The position numbers and the translations under genes are program-made. DNA of 64,000 bases from Salinivenus iranica. Lineage in GTDB: Bacteria > Bacteroidota > Rhodothermia > Rhodothermales > Salinibacteraceae. The stretch covers positions 23,476 to 87,475 of the forward strand of contig NCRB01000007.1 of assembly GCA_002894665.1 (NCBI GenBank), given 5' to 3'. This document shows positions 1 to 8,300 of this stretch, one piece after another. A model generated the notes under the pieces. It ran no database searches. It saw only the letters and a program-made list of their open reading frames with translations, and was not told where the DNA came from. Every line of letters starts with the position of its first letter. Position 1 is the stretch's first letter.

Positions 1-2
1 AC

Positions 3-455
3 GAGGGAGACTGTCGGTTTGTCCATGGGCACTCCTACCGGATGATGGTAGAAGTGGAGGGGGAGCCTACGGAGGATACCCCCGGTGGCAGCTCGATGCT
101 GATTGATTTCAAGCACGTTAAGCGGATGGTCAAGCCTCTGGTTGAAGAAATGGACCATGCGACCATGGTCGCCGACTACGACACCGAACTGAAGGAGGCC
201 CTGGCGACGATCAACTCGAAGACATACGTGCTTGACGTGGACTCGACAGCCGAAAACCTCGCGGCTCACTTTGCTGATCACATAGGCACCGAAGGCCACG
301 AGGTCCTCGAAAAGCATGGCGTCGATACGATTCGGGTCAAGCTTTGGGAAACGGAAACCTGCTACGCGGAGATTAAAAAATCGGTCTCAGAATACGTCGG
401 CGTAGAGGAGTCCGAAGTCGAGACCCATTCCACCCCTACTCCCGTGAGCGCGTAG
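3..455 (+). CDS. queD: 6-carboxy-5,6,7,8-tetrahydropterin synthase QueD, 5' end cut by window edge
   Basis: Converts 7,8-dihydroneopterin triphosphate to 6-carboxytetrahydropterin in the cytosol, an early step of preQ0 synthesis. The frame is open from base 3 and reads Cys-Arg-Phe-Val-His-Gly-His at bases 12-32, which is the catalytic Cys plus the zinc-binding HGH motif of the family. The true start therefore lies left of the window, and the in-frame ATGs at 42 and 45 are internal. Further on, MLIDFKHVKRMVK and EEMDHATM match the conserved GMVIDF...LDH core, and the C-terminal Glu (WETETCYAE) matches the pterin-anchoring glutamate. It is followed 9 nt later by queC. Its place at the head of the dpd genes says it supplies preQ0 for DNA modification, although tRNA queuosine could share the pool. 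Confidence 0.9.
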   Translation, partial: EGDCRFVHGHSYRMMVEVEGEPTEDTPGGSSMLIDFKHVKRMVKPLVEEMDHATMVADYDTELKEALATINSKTYVLDVDSTAENLAAHFADHIGTEGHEVLEKHGVDTIRVKLWETETCYAEIKKSVSEYVGVEESEVETHSTPTPVSA

Positions 456-464
456 CTACCAGAT

Positions 465-1196
465 ATGGAGATTGGAAACAACCAGAATCTGTCTCCTCCT
501 TCCACGCCCGGCGATTCAGCCGTCGTATTGTTTTCTGGAGGACAAGACTCTACGACCTGTCTCTTTTGGGCGCTGCACCACTTCGATGAGGTCAGGGCCC
601 TCGGCTTCGACTACGGACAAAAACATGACGTCGAGGTTGAGCAGGCGCAGAAGATTGCCTCCCAGGCGGGCGTGCCGTACGATCGGATTGACATGGCGGG
701 CACCCTCGAAGGCTCGGCGCTCACCGAGCATGAGAAAGACATGAGCGCCAAGCACGAGAAGGATGAGAACCTACCTGCCTCCTTCGTCCCAGGTCGCAAC
801 GCGCTCTTTTTGAGCACCGCGGCGAGTTATGCCTACAACCGCGACATCCGGGACCTCATCGGGGGGATGTGTCAAACCGACTACTCTGGCTATCCGGACT
901 GTCGCCGCGTCTTCATTGACTCCATGGAGACGAGCCTGTCCTTGGCAATGGACGTCGACGTGCGCATCCACACGCCACTCATGTACCTCACCAAGGCCGA
1001 GACCTGGAAGTTGGCAAAAGACCTCGGGGAGGTAAATGGAGAAGATGTATTCGAGACGGTTCGCGTTGAGAGTCACACGGACTACAACGGCAACCGCTCA
1101 CAGTGGAACGAATGGGGATACGGCAAACTCGACAACCCGGCCTCGAAGCTCCGCGCTGAGGGCTACAAAGAAGCCAAGGAGAAAGGATGGATATAG
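465..1196 (+). CDS. queC: 7-cyano-7-deazaguanine (preQ0) synthase QueC, variant without zinc cysteines
   Basis: ATP-dependent conversion of 7-carboxy-7-deazaguanine to preQ0. The N-type PP-loop SGGQDS is at residues 24-29, followed by GFDYGQKH and the family motif FVPGRNALFL near residue 107. The C-terminal region keeps the family framework (SHT-Y-G-R...WNEWGYG...LRAEGY), but the four cysteines that normally bind zinc there (one in HTCY, three in GCGxCPAC) are Asp206, Lys221, Asn224 and Ser227. Length (243 aa) is normal, so this is substitution, not truncation. The gene overlaps queE by 10 nt, which implies translational coupling. It is assigned to preQ0 synthesis because queD, queE and folE2 flank it. 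A QueC-like protein of another defence system (Qat, type IV CBASS) is less likely in this context. Confidence 0.9.
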   Translation: MEIGNNQNLSPPSTPGDSAVVLFSGGQDSTTCLFWALHHFDEVRALGFDYGQKHDVEVEQAQKIASQAGVPYDRIDMAGTLEGSALTEHEKDMSAKHEKDENLPASFVPGRNALFLSTAASYAYNRDIRDLIGGMCQTDYSGYPDCRRVFIDSMETSLSLAMDVDVRIHTPLMYLTKAETWKLAKDLGEVNGEDVFETVRVESHTDYNGNRSQWNEWGYGKLDNPASKLRAEGYKEAKEKGWI

Positions 1197-2008
1197 ACCG
1201 CAAGAACGCCACTTTGCCTGATGGTCCGCCCGCGGAGGCAGACCCATCCGGTACCGAGTCGCAGGAAGCGTCCCTGCCGAGTGACGTAAAGCAGGGGGAG
1301 GGCTCTGCTCAGACGTACCGTGTCAAGAATGTTTTTCGCACCGTTCAGGGCGAAGGATTCTGGGCTGGACGTCCTGCTGTATTCGTCCGTCTGGTAGGAT
1401 GCAACATGTGGAGCGGGTACGAGGAGGATCGCGAGCGAGATGCGGAGCGGACGGGTGCGGGTTGCCCGCTCTGGTGCGACACAGACTTCACGAAGGAGGG
1501 AAGTGATGAGTTTACCGCCGCGGGGCTAGTTTCTCAGATGAAAGAAGAAGGGGGTGAGATTGGCTTCTGCGTCCTCACCGGTGGAGAGCCGTTTCTTCAG
1601 GCCGACGCCGCACTGATAGAGGCGCTTCACGACGCTGGGTACCAAGTCTCAATCGAGACCAACGGCACCGTACCAATTGAGGATGCTTTCTGGAGCGAGA
1701 GCAGAGAGCAACTGGTACCGCCGGACTGGATCACCTGCAGCCCGAAGCTTCCAGAAGAGCAACTGCAACTGGAACGGTTCGATGAACTGAAACTCATCGT
1801 CCCTGATTATCGGCCTTCCGACTACAAAGACTTTGCTGAACGGGGAATCGTGCACGGTGTCAACGGGGAGGAACGGAGGATCCTGCAGGTGCAGCCTGAA
1901 GATGGTCCTCGGCTGGAGGAGGCCAAGAACCTGGCCGTCGAGATCGTAACGAAAAACCCAGACTGGCAGGTGAGCGTGCAGGCCCACAAGATGCTTGGTA
2001 TCGCTTAG
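1187..2008 (+). CDS. queE: 7-carboxy-7-deazaguanine synthase QueE (radical SAM), unusual cysteine spacing
   Basis: Radical SAM enzyme that contracts 6-carboxytetrahydropterin to 7-carboxy-7-deazaguanine. FRTVQGEGFWAGRPAVFVRL near residues 46-65 is the QueE N-terminal signature. The cluster cysteines are Cys72, Cys93 and Cys97, giving CX20CX3C rather than the CX3CX2C of classic radical SAM enzymes or the CX14CX2C known from some QueE. The following CDTDF and the GGEP motif near residue 131 are standard, as are SPK and QPED further on. About 45 residues at the N terminus are a poorly conserved Pro/Glu/Ser-rich extension. The start overlaps the queC stop. There is no sign of frameshift, and the spacing was confirmed codon by codon. 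Confidence 0.88.
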   Translation: MDIDRKNATLPDGPPAEADPSGTESQEASLPSDVKQGEGSAQTYRVKNVFRTVQGEGFWAGRPAVFVRLVGCNMWSGYEEDRERDAERTGAGCPLWCDTDFTKEGSDEFTAAGLVSQMKEEGGEIGFCVLTGGEPFLQADAALIEALHDAGYQVSIETNGTVPIEDAFWSESREQLVPPDWITCSPKLPEEQLQLERFDELKLIVPDYRPSDYKDFAERGIVHGVNGEERRILQVQPEDGPRLEEAKNLAVEIVTKNPDWQVSVQAHKMLGIA

Positions 2009-2023
2009 AACTCACATTTACAA

Positions 2024-2836
2024 ATGGCCCACTCCGGAGAAGGACTCGCCGACGTTCAAAGCAGCAGAGACGACCGAGGCATTGCGCTTGACCAGGTCGG
2101 GGTCAGTGACCTAAAGTATCCGATCACCGTCTTAGACCGAGAGCAAGAGACGCAGCAGACGGTAGCGGAGGTGTCGATGTCGGTGGGGCTCCCGAAGGAA
2201 TATAAAGGCACCCACATGAGCCGCTTCGTCGAGGTGCTCAACCAGTACCGAGGCGAGTTTACGATGCACACCCTGCCTGATCTGCTTGAAACGCTTCAAG
2301 AACGACTAGAGGCTGAACAAGCCCGGATTGAAGTCGAGTTTCCGTATTTCCTTAAACGTACGGCCCCGGTGACAGAGAAAGAGGCGCTTATGGACTACGA
2401 GTGCTCGTTCGTCGGGGAGAAAAACGGTGACGACAGTAGCTTTATACTCGGTGTAACCGTGCCGGTGACGAGCCTCTGCCCCTGCAGCAAGGAGATCAGC
2501 GAGGAGGGGGCACATAACCAGCGAGGAAATGTCGGCATCCAGGTCCGCAGTGTACCGAACGAGGAGGGAGCCCCGACGATGATCTGGATCGAGGAGCTCG
2601 TCGAGATGGCAGAAGTGTCAGCTTCCGCTCCGCTGTATCCACTTCTGAAGCGGCCGGACGAGCGCCACGTGACCATGGAGGCGTACCAAAATCCAGCGTT
2701 TGTGGAAGATATCACGCGGGACATGGCCGTGCGGCTGAAGGAAGACGAGCGGGTGGCGTGGTTTCATCTCCAAGTAGAGAACTTCGAGAGTATCCACAAT
2801 CACAACGCGTTTGCGGAAGTAACGTGGGAGAAGTGA
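2024..2836 (+). CDS. folE2: GTP cyclohydrolase IB (FolE2)
   Basis: Makes 7,8-dihydroneopterin triphosphate from GTP, the first step toward folate and preQ0. The family is recognised by GVSDLKYPI near residue 26, the GTHMSRFVE motif, and VPVTSLCPCSKEIS with its conserved metal/active-site cysteine, followed by GAHNQRG. The C-terminal end has the ESIHNHNAFAEV signature. Length is 270 aa, typical for the IB class, which is unrelated in sequence to zinc-dependent FolE and can use several metals. It lies 15 nt after queE, so the four genes form a complete preQ0 supply operon at the head of the dpd island. Confidence 0.92.
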   Translation: MAHSGEGLADVQSSRDDRGIALDQVGVSDLKYPITVLDREQETQQTVAEVSMSVGLPKEYKGTHMSRFVEVLNQYRGEFTMHTLPDLLETLQERLEAEQARIEVEFPYFLKRTAPVTEKEALMDYECSFVGEKNGDDSSFILGVTVPVTSLCPCSKEISEEGAHNQRGNVGIQVRSVPNEEGAPTMIWIEELVEMAEVSASAPLYPLLKRPDERHVTMEAYQNPAFVEDITRDMAVRLKEDERVAWFHLQVENFESIHNHNAFAEVTWEK

Positions 2837-2837
2837 T

Positions 2838-2855
2838 GGAGATTGCCTGATCTCC
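2838..2855. terminator. short hairpin after folE2
   Basis: GGAGAT (2838-2843) and ATCTCC (2850-2855) form a 6-bp stem with a 6-nt loop starting two bases after the folE2 stop, followed by GTTTCTGT. It could attenuate readthrough into the next gene. The stem is short, so function is uncertain. Confidence 0.3.
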
Positions 2856-2903
2856 GTTTCTGTAGTAACCTGTCGTCACGTTTTCATCGAGAGGACACCC
2901 CAC

Positions 2904-3620
2904 GTGCACATCAGAATCCTTACCTCCTGTACGAAGAAGAAAGCTGTTTCCTGTCTCAATCCTATCACCGCCAAGGATTTTGAGAGAGGAGGGAAGCACT
3001 TAGAGGAGCGCGAGAGTGAACTTCGCGACTACCAGTTGCCGGCAGGCGAGATGTACACAGGACTTCAGCACCGGTATCTTATGAACGGGGTTCGAGCGGT
3101 ACGCAAGGGGAAGCCTGAGTTCGATATTGATGTCGCTATTATTTCGGCCGGGTACGGGATCGTTACGGAGGACGACATCATCGCTCCCTACGAGCGAGGT
3201 TTTAATGGGAAACCGAAAACAGAAATTCGGGAGTTGTCGGATCGTCTCGACATTCCTAAGGAAAGCCGTCGGTTTCTTGCTCAGCCAGCTGACCTTATTC
3301 TGATTTTGCTCGGAGGGAAATACCTTCATGCCGTCGATTTCGACGAAACTGTTGTCTTTGGAGGTGACACGCTTCTTTTTTGCTCTCAATCAGCGGTGAA
3401 GTCGCTTCCGGATTGGGAGGAGGTCAAAAAGGTACCAGTTACTCAGGAGACTGCCAGACGATTTTCTGAAGCACTCGTCAGACTAAAAGGGATTTTAGCG
3501 AAGCGTCTACTTCTGAAGATCGCCCAAGATTCAACTGCTGCAGGCAGTCTCATGCAACCTCAGACTGATGTGGTGAATGCCCTCGATACTGATGGCTTGC
3601 AGACCAAATTAGAGTTGTAA
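2904..3620 (+). CDS. YaaA/DUF6884-like protein, candidate DpdC
   Basis: 238-aa cytosolic protein with a GTG start. Residues 4-13 (RILTSCTKKK) and the stretch AIISAGYGIVTEDDIIAPYER near residues 78-98 resemble the YaaA/DUF6884 fold, in which an SCxKKK loop and an SAxYGL...I.PYD loop recur. Its place between the preQ0 genes and dpdA suggests a job in base modification. In Salmonella Montevideo, DpdC is needed with DpdA and DpdB to turn dPreQ0 into the amide dADG, and this is the only gene in the island that could fill that role by position. The assignment to DpdC is inference; the family resemblance is from motif memory only. Alternatives are another base-tailoring enzyme or an unrelated DUF6884 protein. 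Confidence 0.5.
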   Translation: MHIRILTSCTKKKAVSCLNPITAKDFERGGKHLEERESELRDYQLPAGEMYTGLQHRYLMNGVRAVRKGKPEFDIDVAIISAGYGIVTEDDIIAPYERGFNGKPKTEIRELSDRLDIPKESRRFLAQPADLILILLGGKYLHAVDFDETVVFGGDTLLFCSQSAVKSLPDWEEVKKVPVTQETARRFSEALVRLKGILAKRLLLKIAQDSTAAGSLMQPQTDVVNALDTDGLQTKLEL

Positions 3621-3681
3621 AGAGTTAATCAGAGATTAGGAACTGGTACCCGTTCACCACGACTGTTGAAGTAATTAAAGG

Positions 3682-5190
3682 ATGATGGAAAAAGACTCTG
3701 AAGGCGAATATCTCAATCCCGGCAAGAAGACAATTGACTACCGAGCTGATCGTGGTTCAGAAGATCCGCGAACTCCCAATTCGGAAGTATCACAGGAATG
3801 GAAAGGATGGAAAGAGCAGTCACAGCAGCGTAAACTGAAGTACTTTATTCCGGACTGGGATGACCTCGTAGATCCTCGCTACGATTTTGAGAATGAGCGG
3901 TACAGCAACAGCACCGGGCCCGATGACCGTGGGTCGGGCGGATGGGAGAATGAGGTGTTTGCTCATCAAATCTACGACACTCCCTCATACGACGGGATTC
4001 TAGTCTCGCGGGAGGTTCTTCACAAGAGCAAAAAGAAAAAGAAGGCACTTGAAGAGTTAGCCGACGGGAACGGAGGCGTTCACCGCTATCTCCGTGTCCC
4101 CACAAATTTTCCTGTCATGGGAGACTGTGGGGCATTCGGATACGTCGATCAGGAGGAGCCTCCTTACTCCGTCGACGATGTGCTCGACTATTACACACGT
4201 CACGGATTCAACTATGGTATTTCCGTTGACCACCTCGTCTTTGGTGCCGACGATCGGGAGGGGCAAAGATATCGATATGACTTGACGCTGGAAAATGCAC
4301 AGGAGTTTTATGACAAGCATCAGGCACAGGGGCGGGAATGGGTGCCCATGGCAGCCGTCCAAGGGTGGAATGTCGACTCCTACGTTCAAGCGGCCCAAGA
4401 GTGTGTGGCGATAGGGTATGACTATTTGGCGGTCGGCGGTCTCGTCAAGTCGACCACCGTCGAGATCACAAGTGTGTTAGAGGCGATACGAGACGCTGTT
4501 GGGGATGATATTCGCATTCACGCCCTCGGGGTCGCGCGGTTTGCTTCGATCCGCGATTTCCTACGTATTGGGGTTACATCGGTCGATAGTGCAACGTACC
4601 TCCGGCGTGCCTGGACGAGTCGGAAAGACAACTTCTGGACACGCGACCAGCGTGTGTATTCGGCAATCCGCGTGCCCGGACCAAAGCGTGCTCTGCGGTC
4701 AGCGGCTAAGAAACAAGCGAAGGAGAAAGCAAAGAAGAGAGGAATGTCTCCTGAGGAGAAAGGGGCGTTAGTTGACGAGGCCGTCGAAGCACATCTACGC
4801 GAACGTCTTGTCCGGTCTAGGGAAATGGAGCAGGAGTGCTTTGACCAACTTCGTGCCTACGGAAATCGTAAAACCAACGCACCATCAGTCGACGACCTCG
4901 TTGAGTTGCTTGATCAGTATCAGGGCTATGTTGGGCGCGACTGTCTCCGTGAGCACTACAAGGCTACTTTGCGGGCCAGACCCTGGGAGCGGTGCGACTG
5001 CGCAATCTGCGAGCGTGACGGCATTGAAGTGGTAATCTTTCGGGGTAACAACCGTAACCGTCGCCGCGGCTTCCACAATACCCGTGTCTTCTACGACCTT
5101 CTTGGCCAAGTTCTAGAGAGCGGCGAGTCCGTCACAATCCGACGCGGCGTCAACGCAGAGCCCGAACTTTTCCGAACAGGCATGTCCTAG
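3682..5190 (+). CDS. dpdA: DpdA-type DNA guanine transglycosylase, first copy (long form)
   Basis: Paralogue of tRNA-guanine transglycosylase that exchanges guanine in DNA for preQ0. The TGT barrel motifs are present: MGDCGAFGY with Asp148 (equivalent of DSGGFQ), VQGW near residue 233, AVGGL near 252, and Asp302 in VDSATYLRR (the nucleophile region). The zinc site is Cys438-x-Cys440-x2-Cys443 with His465. Compared with the second copy (32724-33956) it has about 50 extra charged N-terminal residues and a Lys-rich insert (about residues 335-375, KKQAKEKAKKRG). AAAGG precedes the ATGATG start. It ends the preQ0 operon and is followed by a hairpin. Confidence 0.88.
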   Translation: MMEKDSEGEYLNPGKKTIDYRADRGSEDPRTPNSEVSQEWKGWKEQSQQRKLKYFIPDWDDLVDPRYDFENERYSNSTGPDDRGSGGWENEVFAHQIYDTPSYDGILVSREVLHKSKKKKKALEELADGNGGVHRYLRVPTNFPVMGDCGAFGYVDQEEPPYSVDDVLDYYTRHGFNYGISVDHLVFGADDREGQRYRYDLTLENAQEFYDKHQAQGREWVPMAAVQGWNVDSYVQAAQECVAIGYDYLAVGGLVKSTTVEITSVLEAIRDAVGDDIRIHALGVARFASIRDFLRIGVTSVDSATYLRRAWTSRKDNFWTRDQRVYSAIRVPGPKRALRSAAKKQAKEKAKKRGMSPEEKGALVDEAVEAHLRERLVRSREMEQECFDQLRAYGNRKTNAPSVDDLVELLDQYQGYVGRDCLREHYKATLRARPWERCDCAICERDGIEVVIFRGNNRNRRRGFHNTRVFYDLLGQVLESGESVTIRRGVNAEPELFRTGMS

Positions 5191-5194
5191 TCAT

Positions 5195-5213
5195 CGCATC
5201 TTAGAGAGATGCG
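5195..5213. terminator. hairpin after first dpdA
   Basis: CGCATCT (5195-5201) pairs perfectly with AGATGCG (5207-5213) around a 5-nt loop, four bases after the dpdA stop. The following bases are only mildly T-rich (TAACTTGTTCT). Probable end of the first transcription unit; the next gene starts after a 178-nt gap. Confidence 0.45.
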
Positions 5214-5390
5214 TAACTTGTTCTATCGCTAGAAAGCGCTAACCCTCGGTCCCAGTCCGCTAGCGAATAATCTCCCTATTCTCACACATTCCAGGGGTAG
5301 CATATATACACTTCTCTTGCTGCTCTTGTCCGGCCTCTTCAGCACTGTCATTGTGCACTTTCCGCAGTTGAAAAACACAGTTTCTCTACA

Positions 5391-8300
5391 GTGAAAAACA
5401 CCTCGAACGAGCCGGATCGCGACGTTCTTTCAGAGTCCCATTGGGATGTTCTGCGCCGTCTCGAAGACCGAGAGCAGGAACTCATCAATTTCGGAATTTA
5501 CGAGACGGTTGTCAGCGCTTCTGAGATTGCAGAGGAGGGAAGCGAAGACCTGTCTCAGGTTAGGGATCTCCTCCAAGAGTTGAAGGACCGCTACCAGGTT
5601 CTGTCGGTTGAGAACGGTTACCGTTCGCGAATCAGTGAGATCGTTCGTCTTCTCGCGAACGTTAAGCGTAGATTCCGTCCCGACGATATTCGAAGCGCTC
5701 CTTACCTAATCCGGTCGCTTCGGGTGCGCTTCAAAGACCGCTACCAACAAGATCGTGAAATCCCGCTTGAAAGAGTTGCAGACCGCCTCGTCAATCCCTT
5801 CTTACGTCGTGATGTGCGCCGAAACCTGAAGCGCGCGAAGGACGCTTTGCACCGGGGAATGAAGACTGCAATCCTGGGAGGTGGTCCAGCTGAAGATGTT
5901 CCCAGTGAGGATGTCAAACTCACCCGCGTACAGGCCGATGCGTTCGATAGAATTGGTGAGTCTTACTTAAAGCAGAAAGGGGGTAGTTTTGTTGTTACCG
6001 GCAACACCGGAAGCGGAAAGACGGAGGCGTCGCTCTGGCCTCTCTTACTAAGTGCGGCAGAGGAGAAACTGAACAGTGCGCCTGGGTGCAAGGTCATTTT
6101 GACCTATCCGCGCAAGCAGCTGGCAAAAAATCAACTTCAGCGAATTTGCAAGTACTGCGCTCACATCAACCGCGATCTGGACAACCGCGGACGGACGGGT
6201 AAGCAGCGCCTATCGGTGGGAATTGTGTTCGGGGACACCCCTCGAGATCGGGAGGAGATTGAGGAAGGAGGATACTATCAAGACGATCTCGTTCGTGGAA
6301 ACTGGCGATGCAACGGCAACTACCGCGAACTCCCCTACTTCCGAAACGAAAACGACGATCCGGTCCTCTTCAGGATGAACAGGGGACACGGAGAGATTCG
6401 CTCCACGGAGGGCGGATGGGACGATGGTGGATGGGTGCTTAATCGGTTTCGTCCATCGCGGAAGGGCATTCGTGAGGATCCGCCGGACATTCTCGTCATC
6501 ACGACGGAGATGCTCCACAAGTGGTTGATGCGTCCGGACTACGCCGAATTTTTCGGCGTCGGGTCGTCGTTTACGCCGCCTCGCGCTCTTGTCCTCGACG
6601 AGATTCATCTCTACGACACGACACACGGAGCCCAGATCGGGATGCTCGTCCGGCGCCTTCGCCATCGTCTTCGGGAGGCGATGCGCGAAGATGACGAGGA
6701 CGAGTGGGAGGAACCCCTCTGTATCGGTATGAGCGCAACCATCGGCGATCCGCCACGATTTTGGGGCGAACTCTCCGGGTACGACGCCCACAACGTGGTC
6801 GACCTGTCCCCTTCTGAAGAAGACCGAAGCTTGCAGACCGGAAGAGAGCGCCTTCTGTTCCTGCAGCCTGAAACGTACTCGCGGGGCCAGCGGGTGGGGA
6901 GCGCGTCGGTCGCGATTCAGGCCATCATGTGTATCGCGCACAACATGGTCCGCCGGCCGAGCGTGGATGGGGAAGCCCCAAAGCACCGAACGCTGGCTTT
7001 TCAGGATTCGATCTCGAAACTCAAGAAATTAGCCCTTGAGTTCTACGATGCAGAGGTCAATCAGGGATTGTCCCGGTTCAGGTTGGGGAACTGGGACGAA
7101 GATGAATTTAGGGAAGGGGAGTATTGGTACTTCGATATCAAGGACCCGCGGCAGTACTCCGAGAATCGCAACCGGGGGGGCGAACCGACCAACCTGACGG
7201 CCGCTCCCAGTCCGGTTTATAGCGGGAATCAGGGTCTTGATGCTCTTGACCGGGACATCGTCTTCGCCACTTCGGTTCTAGAGGTTGGGTACGATGATCC
7301 ATCCATTCAGTTTGTCTACCAGCACCACGCGCCGAATACGACGGCCAGTTTCGTTCAGAAGAAGGGAAGAGCCGGCCGGTCTACGGAAGACCGGCCCATC
7401 ACTGCGGTGACGCTTTCGCGCCACTCGTATAAGGATGCCTTCTATTTCCAGAACCCAGACTATCTCATAGAGGCTGGAGAATATAACCCGCCTCTTAATG
7501 TCGAAAATTATTTCGTTCAGCGCTTCCACACGCTGGCCCTCTTCTTTGACGAACTGGCCCGTCTCGAACATCCAAGTGATGTAGACTACATTCGGGTCAG
7601 CGCAGGCAGGGACGAAATAGACTCCCAACTGGACCGCATTGAAGAAGCGCTCAGCAACAACGGCCGACTGCTCCAGCGTGCCTTCGAGTTCGTCACGGCC
7701 AGTTCCTTCCGACGCGCACTAGATCGTGGGGAATGGGAAGACGTCTGGGACGAATTTGTCGGCGAATTTAGCGACTCGGAGATTCGAGAACGTTTGGAGG
7801 GGGACGGCACACGGAATTTACTACGGATAAATCCACATTATCCGAGTAACCTCTTCGGGTCGATTAACATGCCGGCTCTTAGGGTGGGTGCTCATCCGAC
7901 TGGCGAACCGGAAAAGGTGGAGCAGCAGGACGAGGACGAATCGGAAAATATGAAGTGGAAGAGCGAGGATGTTGGCCAAAGCCTTTCCACACTTGCCCCA
8001 GGCAAGGTGACGCGCCGGTACAGTCAAGGACAGTGGATCCATTGGCGTCCCCCGCAGGCTTTCGTCGCTGGCGACGGTTACACCTCACCGGGAAAGGCAG
8101 CGCTCGAGCGCTATAAAGAGGATCGCGATGGGGGACCTGGTCCATTTGACCCCGAGCGCATTCAACCGCTTGAGGAGGAGTGGGGGAAAGGGTGGAAAGA
8201 TATTCTGCCCAAGAACGTCCATGATTTCTACAGAGACGACGTTCCCAGTCGATTTTATCGGCCGCGATTTGTGGAAGCTTGGACGATAGGAGAAGTCAGT

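Noticed and set aside
42..455. QueD starting at the ATG at 42
   Set aside because: Bases 12-41 in the same frame encode the catalytic Cys and HGH zinc motif, so the gene begins left of the window.
465..1196. QueC-like protein of Qat or type IV CBASS defence
   Set aside because: Complete queD/queE/folE2 neighbours and no CD-NTase or Qat partner genes.
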